A stretch of DNA of 64,000 bases, taken from NCBI RefSeq assembly GCF_937952055.1, contig NZ_CALFYO010000020.1, positions 310,001-374,000 on the forward strand, given 5' to 3'. The first letter of the stretch is position 1. Each line of letters begins with the position of its first letter. Positions 58,962 through 64,000 of this stretch are shown in pieces. Under the pieces are notes generated by a model. The model worked only from the letters and a program-made list of their open reading frames with translations, was not told where the DNA came from and did no database searches. Position numbers and translations under genes: made by a program. Source of the stretch: an uncultured Piscinibacter sp. GTDB taxonomy: Bacteria > Pseudomonadota > Gammaproteobacteria > Burkholderiales > Burkholderiaceae_C.

Positions 58962-60140
58962 TCAGACCGCCGGCCGGACACCGGAGGCGGCGCGCGGCGG
59001 CGCACTCGCCGGCGCCGCGACCCCCACCTCGACCACCCGCACGGGCAGCGCGTCACCGCGCAACAGCCGCGCCTGGCCGGCGGTGACGACCAGGTCGCCG
59101 GGCTCGAGGCCCGAGAGGATCTCGGCGCGCCCCGGCAAGCGCATGCCGATGTTTGCCTCGATGCGCTGCGACACCTTGCCGGCCGCGCCGTCGACCACCT
59201 TGATCAGGTACTGCTTGCCGCCCTGCGGCACCAGTGCCTCTTCGGGCACCACCAGGGCCCGCTCGCGCACGGCGAAGACGGTGCGCGCGCGGGCGAACAT
59301 GCCCGCCTTCAGCTCGCCCTTGGGGTTGGGCAGGCGCGCACGCACGAGCAGCGAGCGGCCGGCCGCGTCCACCTGCGAGTCGACCGCGTCGATGCGTCCC
59401 AGGAAGATGCGGCCGGGCAAGGCATCGACGCGCACCTCGACCGGCTGCCCCGGCTTCAGCCGCGCCAGGTAACGCTCGGGCAGCCGGAAGTCGGCCGACA
59501 TCGACGAGGCGTCCTCGATGTTGACGAGGTCGGCGCCGTCCTTCACGTAGTCGCCCAGGCTCACCGAGGCGATCCCGGCCACGCCATCGAACGGCGCGAC
59601 GATGCGCATGCGCTCGAGTTGGGCCTGCGCCAGCGCCACCTGCGCCTGGGCCACCTCGAGCGCGGCGGCGCTCTGGTCCACCGCACTGGCACTGACGAAG
59701 TTCTGCGCCAACAGCTCGCGGTTGCGCTGCAGGTTGGTGCGGGCAATGCTGGCCTGCGCCTGAGCCTGCTGCAGTTGGGCCCGCTGCAATGTGTCGTCGA
59801 GTTGCACCAGCAACTGCCCGCGCTTGACGCGCTGCCCATCGCCGAAGCCCAGCCTGGCGATGCGCCCGCTGACCTCCGGTCGCAGCATCACCCCCTGGCG
59901 CGAGCGCAGCGAGCCGACCGACTGGGCATCGTCCTCGATGCGCTCGACGGACACGCGCGCCACCTCGACCGACACCGGACCGGGCGCACCCGCAACGATG
60001 CCAGCTGCGGCCGAAGGCGCCGACATCGCCGGTGCCACGGCTGGCTGGCTGCCGCCGCTGCCCTTGTGCTGGACCCACCAGGCCGCAGTGCCTGCTGCCG
60101 CGATGCCGACCACGGCGACGACGGTATGAAGCGTCTTCAA
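58962..60140 (-). CDS. RND efflux periplasmic adaptor (membrane fusion protein)
   Basis: 392 aa. N-terminal anchor (TVVAVVGIAAAGTAAWWV), lipoyl halves (GRIARLGFGDGQRVKRGQLLVQLDDT; RIVAPFDGVAGIASVSLGDYVKDGADLVNIED) around a long coiled-coil hairpin (about 125-180), then beta-barrel and MP domains. The start is TTG at 60140, supported by AAGG 8 nt upstream. It is transcribed with the permease gene. No local regulator gene is present. Confidence 0.93.
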   Translation of the reverse strand: MKTLHTVVAVVGIAAAGTAAWWVQHKGSGGSQPAVAPAMSAPSAAAGIVAGAPGPVSVEVARVSVERIEDDAQSVGSLRSRQGVMLRPEVSGRIARLGFGDGQRVKRGQLLVQLDDTLQRAQLQQAQAQASIARTNLQRNRELLAQNFVSASAVDQSAAALEVAQAQVALAQAQLERMRIVAPFDGVAGIASVSLGDYVKDGADLVNIEDASSMSADFRLPERYLARLKPGQPVEVRVDALPGRIFLGRIDAVDSQVDAAGRSLLVRARLPNPKGELKAGMFARARTVFAVRERALVVPEEALVPQGGKQYLIKVVDGAAGKVSQRIEANIGMRLPGRAEILSGLEPGDLVVTAGQARLLRGDALPVRVVEVGVAAPASAPPRAASGVRPAV

Positions 60141-60219
60141 GTCACTGCCTTCGTTGCTCTTCCACTGTGCTGTGCGAACTGTAGCGTTCAGTCCGCAAAC
60201 CCGCAGTCACGTCAACCAC

Positions 60220-60681
60220 TCAGGTCTGCGATTCGACGCCGCGGTTGGCAAGCGCGTCGGCGCGCTCGTTGCCGGCGTTGCCGGAATGCCCTTTCACCCA
60301 GCGCCACTCGACGTGATGGAGTTGCCGAAGCGCATCGAGGCGCTGCCACAGCTCGGCATTCTTCACCGCTTTGCGGTCGGCCGTCTTCCAGCCACGCTGC
60401 TTCCAGGCGTGGATCCACTCCGTGATGCCCTTGCGGACATATTCGCTGTCCGTGTGGATGGTCACGTCACAGGTGCGCTTCAACGAAGCCAGCGCCTCGA
60501 TCACCGCCGTGAGTTCCATGCGGTTGTTGGTGGTCATCGCCTCGCCCCCGAACAGCTCCTTCTCGTGCTCGCCGGTGCGCAACCACGCGCCCCAGCCGCC
60601 GCGGCCCGGGTTGCCCTTGCACGCGCCATCCGTATAGACGGTCACGTGCGGTCTCTTCGGCGCCGGCGCGGCAGCAGTCAT
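60220..60681 (-). CDS. rnhA: Ribonuclease HI
   Basis: 153 aa. Degrades RNA of RNA-DNA hybrids. Catalytic acids in YTDGACKGNPGRGGWGAWL (Asp), NRMELTAVIEAL (Glu), IHTDSEYV (Asp) and the C-terminal WVKGHSGNAGNERADALAN (His/Asp). Its ATG overlaps the methyltransferase stop (ATGA). Confidence 0.97.
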   Translation of the reverse strand: MTAAAPAPKRPHVTVYTDGACKGNPGRGGWGAWLRTGEHEKELFGGEAMTTNNRMELTAVIEALASLKRTCDVTIHTDSEYVRKGITEWIHAWKQRGWKTADRKAVKNAELWQRLDALRQLHHVEWRWVKGHSGNAGNERADALANRGVESQT

Positions 60682-61484
60682 GCTGGTTCTTCCTCGCGTT
60701 CGCCGCGCTTCTGGGTGAGTACGGCGGCACCGGCCTTGGCGCGCTGAGGCTGGTCCCGCACCAGTCCGACGAGGCGCATGCCGCGCACGCGCTTGACGGC
60801 CACGACGAAGTAGGCCGCGCCGAACACCGGCCACCAGCGCTCGCCGGAACCGTCCATCCATTCGTAGCGCTGCAGCCAGCGATCCGACAGCACCGGCATG
60901 CGGTAGCAGCCGAAGCGCCCCGACTCGACCTCGAAGCTGAGCAGTCGAAGCCAGTCGCGAAGCCGGCGATAGCCGAGGAACTCGCCGCTGGCCGGCAGGA
61001 ACAGCGGCTTGTGGCGCGCCACGCCCAGGCCGAGGCGCAGGCGGCCCATCGCCTGTCGCAGCCCCCACAGGCTGGCCGGATTGAAGCCGACCACCACCAC
61101 GCGCCCTTCGGGCCGCAGCACGCGCTCGACCTCGCGCAGCGTCTGGTGCGGATCGCGTGCCAACTCCAGCGTGTGCGGCAGCACGACGAGGTCGAGGCTG
61201 GCGCCATCGAAGGGCAGCGCGTCGAAGTCGAGGTTGAGTGCCACCGTCGCGCGCGGCATCGCCCCCGGCCCGGCCGGCGAAGTGTGCTCGCAGGCCACCC
61301 AGCGGTGCGGCATGCGGTTGTTGCGCAGCGCATCGAGTTCGGGCAGGCCGACCTGCAGCGCATGGAAGCCGAACAGGTCGGCCACCGCCAGATCGAGGTG
61401 GCGCTGCTCCCACTCGAGCAGGTATCGGCCTGCCGGCGTGGCGAGCCACTGGGCCAAACCTATAATTCGCTCGCCTTTCGCCAT
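60678..61484 (-). CDS. SAM-dependent methyltransferase
   Basis: 268 aa from the ATG at 61484. Class I methyltransferase core: LPFDGASLDLVVLPHTLELARDPHQTLREVERVLRPEGRVVVVGFNPAS; the usual glycine-rich SAM loop is weak. This protein lies between rnhA and gloB in many Burkholderiales, and its substrate is unknown. Its start codon overlaps that of the divergent gloB gene in CCATGG. A TTG at 61457 is a possible alternative start. Confidence 0.85.
   Translation of the reverse strand: MAKGERIIGLAQWLATPAGRYLLEWEQRHLDLAVADLFGFHALQVGLPELDALRNNRMPHRWVACEHTSPAGPGAMPRATVALNLDFDALPFDGASLDLVVLPHTLELARDPHQTLREVERVLRPEGRVVVVGFNPASLWGLRQAMGRLRLGLGVARHKPLFLPASGEFLGYRRLRDWLRLLSFEVESGRFGCYRMPVLSDRWLQRYEWMDGSGERWWPVFGAAYFVVAVKRVRGMRLVGLVRDQPQRAKAGAAVLTQKRGEREEEPA
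61461..61466 (+). promoter_or_regulatory. TATAAT -10 box of gloB inside the methyltransferase gene
   Basis: Perfect -10 consensus 16 bp before the gloB ATG, so the leader would be only about 10 nt and lacks a Shine-Dalgarno sequence. The -35 region 17 bp upstream (GTGGCG) is weak. It lies within the first codons of the oppositely oriented methyltransferase gene. Confidence 0.55.
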
Positions 61485-62253
61485 GGAACTGATCGCCCTG
61501 CCCGCCTTCACCGACAACTACATCTGGATGCTTCACGACGGCGCGAATGCCATCGTCGTCGACCCAGGTGAAGCAGCGCCGGTGTCGGCCGCGCTCGACG
61601 AGCGGCATCTGGCGCTGTCGGCGATTCTAGTGACCCATCACCACGGCGACCACGTGGGCGGCGTCGATGCGCTGCGCGACCGGTTGCAGGGCCGCGTCTA
61701 TGGGCCGCGCCGCGAATCCATCCCCGCCCCTTTCGTGCCGCTGGACGATGGCGACGAGATCGAGGTGCTCGGCCTGTCCTTTCGCATCCTCGACGTGCCG
61801 GGCCACACGGCGGGGCACATCGCCTACTTCCATGAGGGACGCGACGGCGCCCCGATGCTCTTCTGCGGCGACACTCTCTTCTCCGGCGGCTGTGGACGCC
61901 TGTTCGAGGGCACGGCCGAGCAGATGCATGCCTCGCTCGCGCGCCTGGCCGAACTGCCGGGGGACACTCGCGTGTGCTGCGCCCACGAGTACACGCTGTC
62001 CAACCTGAAGTTTGCGCGCGCCGTCGAACCCGGCAACGCGGCACTGGCTCGCTACGTCGCCGACTGCGAGGCCGCGCGCGCAGCCGGACGGCCGACGCTG
62101 CCGTCGCGCATCGCGCTCGAGCGCGAGATCAATCCCTTCCTGCGCTGCGACCGGGACGAAGTGGTGCGCTCGGCGGCCGCCCATGGCGCCGCCAGTGCGG
62201 CAGGCCCCGAAGTACTGGCCGCGCTGCGCCGCTGGAAGAACGAATTCCGATGA
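61483..62253 (+). CDS. gloB: Hydroxyacylglutathione hydrolase (glyoxalase II)
   Basis: 256-aa metallo-beta-lactamase-fold enzyme that hydrolyses S-lactoylglutathione in methylglyoxal detoxification. LPAFTDNYIWMLHD at the N-terminus, metal motif THHHGDHVGG (about residues 50-59), GHTAGHI, FCGDTLFSGGCGRLFEGT and CAHEYTLSNLKFA. The start codon overlaps that of the methyltransferase on the other strand. Its stop overlaps the mltD start (ATGA). Confidence 0.96.
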   Translation: MELIALPAFTDNYIWMLHDGANAIVVDPGEAAPVSAALDERHLALSAILVTHHHGDHVGGVDALRDRLQGRVYGPRRESIPAPFVPLDDGDEIEVLGLSFRILDVPGHTAGHIAYFHEGRDGAPMLFCGDTLFSGGCGRLFEGTAEQMHASLARLAELPGDTRVCCAHEYTLSNLKFARAVEPGNAALARYVADCEAARAAGRPTLPSRIALEREINPFLRCDRDEVVRSAAAHGAASAAGPEVLAALRRWKNEFR

Positions 62254-63845
62254 ACCGATTACGAACCTCGGCCTCGACTGCCCTGCTCTGTCTGATCCTG
62301 GCCGCTGTGGCGGGATGTGCGACCACGCCGGGCGGCGATGCCGCGGCGACAGCCCCCGTCGAGGCACCTGCTGCTCCGCCGGCGCCGGTGCAGCCCCCGG
62401 CCGAGCCCGAACCGGCGCCCGCTGCCGCGCAAGAAGAAAGCCCCGCACCCACACCACCCGCCGTCGACCCGCTGCGCCCCGAGGTCCGCCTGGATCTCGA
62501 CGACGAGCGCAGCGCCAGCCTCGATCTCTGGACGCGCGTGCGCGACGGCTTCACGCTGACCGACCTCGACAACCACTTGGTGCGCGACCGCGAACGCTGG
62601 TACGCCGCGCGGCCCGACTACGTGCAGCGCATGACCGAACGCGGCAGCCGCTACCTGTTCCACATCGTCGAGGAAGTCGAGAGGCGCGGCCTGCCCACCG
62701 AGCTCGCCCTGCTGCCGTTCATCGAGAGCGCCTTCAACCCGCAGGCGCTGTCCTCGGCCAAGGCCTCGGGCATCTGGCAGTTCATGCCGGCCACCGGCCG
62801 CCATTTCGAGCTTCGCCAGAACGTCTTCCGCGACGACCGGCGCGACGTGCTCGCCTCCACCCGCGCGGCGCTCGACTACCTCGAACGGCTGCACGGCATG
62901 TTCGGTGACTGGCACCTCGCCCTGGCCGCCTACAACTGGGGCGAAGGCAACGTGCAGCGCGCCATTGCGCGCAATCGCCGCGCCGGCAAGGACACCGGCT
63001 ACGAGAGCCTGCGCATGCCTGCCGAGACGCGCCTGTACGTGCCGAAGCTGCAGGCCGTGAAGAACATCGTCGCGCGCCCCGCCGACTTCGGGCTCGAACT
63101 GCCGGAGCTGACCAACCACCCCTATTTCCTCGCCGTCAGCATCGAGCGCGATATTGACGTCGAACTCGCGGCGGAACTCGCGGAATTGCCGCTGGACGAG
63201 TTCAAGGCGCTCAACCCGCAGATGAACAAGCCAGTGATCCTCGCCGCCGGCACGCCGCAGGTGCTGCTGCCCTACGACAACGCCAACCTGTTCGTGCGCG
63301 CGCTGCCACAGCATCGCGGCCCGCTGGCGAGTTGGACGGCCTGGGTGGCGCCGAAGACTCTCAAGCCGGCGGAGGCCGCCAGGCTGGTCGGCATGCACGA
63401 GGACGAACTGCGCGAGGTGAACAAGATCCCGCCGCGCATGCTGGTGCGGGCCGGCTCGACGCTGCTCGTGCCGCGCAGCCCGAACCGCGAAACGGACGTC
63501 TCCGAGCACCTCGCGGAGAACGCCACCATCGCGCTCGCGCCCGATGGCCCGGGCCTGCGCCGCCTGTCGCTGAAGGCCGGCAAGCGCGACAGCGTGGCCA
63601 GCGTGGCACGCCGCTACCGAGTCAAGGCCTCGCAGGTGGCGCAGTGGAACGGGGTCAGTGCGGGGTCGCGCTTCCGGCCGGGACAATCCATCGTCGTCTA
63701 CGTGTCGCACAAGCCGGCCAAGGCCGGCGCCAAGAAGAAGACGGCCAAGGTGAGCGCGCCTCGCAAGTCGGCGGCGGCCAAGCCGACGCGCAAGGCCGGT
63801 GGATCGGCGAGCGGCAAGGCGCCGGTGCGCGCCTCGCGCCGATAG
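62250..63845 (+). CDS. mltD: Membrane-bound lytic murein transglycosylase D with LysM
   Basis: 531 aa. Lipoprotein signal (LLCLILAAVAGC), a Pro/Ala-rich linker, SLT domain at about 130-290 with catalytic Glu in LALLPFIESAFNPQALSSAKASG, GIWQFMPATGR and AAYNWGEGNV, then a domain with repeated LysM-like parts, one clear at about 440-485 (SVARRYRVKASQVAQWNG). The tail is a Lys/Ala-rich basic run. It cleaves peptidoglycan from the outer membrane and is coupled to gloB by ATGA. Confidence 0.93.
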   Translation: MNRLRTSASTALLCLILAAVAGCATTPGGDAAATAPVEAPAAPPAPVQPPAEPEPAPAAAQEESPAPTPPAVDPLRPEVRLDLDDERSASLDLWTRVRDGFTLTDLDNHLVRDRERWYAARPDYVQRMTERGSRYLFHIVEEVERRGLPTELALLPFIESAFNPQALSSAKASGIWQFMPATGRHFELRQNVFRDDRRDVLASTRAALDYLERLHGMFGDWHLALAAYNWGEGNVQRAIARNRRAGKDTGYESLRMPAETRLYVPKLQAVKNIVARPADFGLELPELTNHPYFLAVSIERDIDVELAAELAELPLDEFKALNPQMNKPVILAAGTPQVLLPYDNANLFVRALPQHRGPLASWTAWVAPKTLKPAEAARLVGMHEDELREVNKIPPRMLVRAGSTLLVPRSPNRETDVSEHLAENATIALAPDGPGLRRLSLKAGKRDSVASVARRYRVKASQVAQWNGVSAGSRFRPGQSIVVYVSHKPAKAGAKKKTAKVSAPRKSAAAKPTRKAGGSASGKAPVRASRR

Positions 63846-63857
63846 CGCCAGCCGGCC

Positions 63858-64000
63858 TCAGCGCCGATCGCTCAACGCGTGGGCGATGGTGCCCAGGTCC
63901 ACGTACTCCAGCTCGCTGCCGATCGGCACGCCGCGCGCCAGCCGCGTGACCTTGAGGCCGCGCGCCTTCAAGGCCTCGGACAGCACATGCGCCGTCGCCT
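63858..64000 (-). CDS. recR: Recombination protein RecR, C-terminal part (runs off the window)
   Basis: The last 46 codons are visible: VLSEALKARGLKVTRLARGVPIGSELEYVDLGTIAHAL, the highly conserved Toprim end and C-terminus of RecR. RecR with RecF/RecO loads RecA on gapped DNA. The 5' part lies beyond the right edge. It converges with mltD (12 bp between stops). Confidence 0.92.
   Translation of the reverse strand, partial: ATAHVLSEALKARGLKVTRLARGVPIGSELEYVDLGTIAHALSDRR

Noticed and set aside
55874..59086. A 1070-codon open frame on the plus strand opposite the RND permease
   Set aside because: His/Arg/Gln-rich shadow of the permease gene, no recognisable fold and no ribosome-binding site.

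Overview
The window is GC-rich (roughly two-thirds GC by eye) and reads as chromosome of a betaproteobacterium, most likely in Burkholderiales (Rubrivivax/Leptothrix/Rhizobacter-like). The clues are the order rnhA - methyltransferase - gloB - mltD - recR, a RelA with an EFDD motif, 3-hydroxybutyrate and PHB metabolism genes, an ompR-envZ pair and overlapping ispD-ispF. No plasmid or phage backbone, CRISPR array, rRNA or intact insertion sequence was seen. Taxonomy is an inference from gene content only.

Positions 1-18.6 kb form an accessory energy/stress block, almost all on the minus strand. Read in the direction of transcription (right to left) it holds a DUF2254 membrane protein and then an N-type F1Fo-ATPase operon: atpD, C, Q, R, B, E, F, A, G. 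This operon is interrupted twice by genes that are not ATPase subunits. NfeD, FloA and a small membrane protein lie between atpF and atpA. A baeRF3-type release-factor-like protein and an HPF/RaiA-like ribosome-binding protein lie between atpA and atpG. A small conserved-looking protein, arcD, arcA and arcB (arginine deiminase pathway, no carbamate kinase) follow, then two DUF4398 envelope lipoproteins, one with an OmpA domain. Two matching palindromes, TGTGCG-N4-CGCACA, sit about 160-167 bp upstream of atpD and of nfeD and look like sites for one Crp/Fnr-type regulator. The simplest reading is a low-energy or low-oxygen survival module: arginine catabolism, an ion-pumping ATPase, membrane-microdomain proteins and ribosome hibernation/rescue under common control.

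Positions 18.6-31.9 kb are a more loosely organised, eroding part of the same accessory region. Intact genes are two AI-2E-type permeases, cardiolipin synthase B, a CPA1 antiporter, a ribbon-helix-helix regulator with a striking triple operator, a PHB-depolymerase-like esterase, a small secreted protein and an L,D-transpeptidase-like protein. Between them lie remnants: the N-terminus of a copper P-type ATPase fused to the C-terminus of a YihY-type protein, a YbhN protein without its N-terminus, a frameshifted N-terminus of a PQQ-dehydrogenase-like membrane protein fused to the C-terminus of a chloroperoxidase-like hydrolase, and a frameshifted quinone reductase. The block ends at the 3' side of a tRNA-Val gene, a typical island boundary, although no integrase is visible.

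From tRNA-Val (32.0 kb) to the right edge the gene content is core-like and compact: relA with an alpha/beta hydrolase, 3-hydroxybutyrate dehydrogenase, SIMPL protein, ompR-envZ, ispD-ispF, mfd, serB, a TrpB-like enzyme, rraA with an Lrp regulator, an EamA exporter, a TPP enzyme with an MFS transporter and a divergent AraC regulator, an uncharacterised roadblock-like protein, nadA-nadC, a ComFB-like protein, an RND efflux pair, rnhA, a methyltransferase, gloB, mltD and the 3' end of recR. Regulatory points of interest here are a terminator-like hairpin in the mfd leader, a terminator between ompR and envZ, a foldable leader ending at the nadA start codon, and divergent genes (gloB and the methyltransferase) whose start codons overlap.
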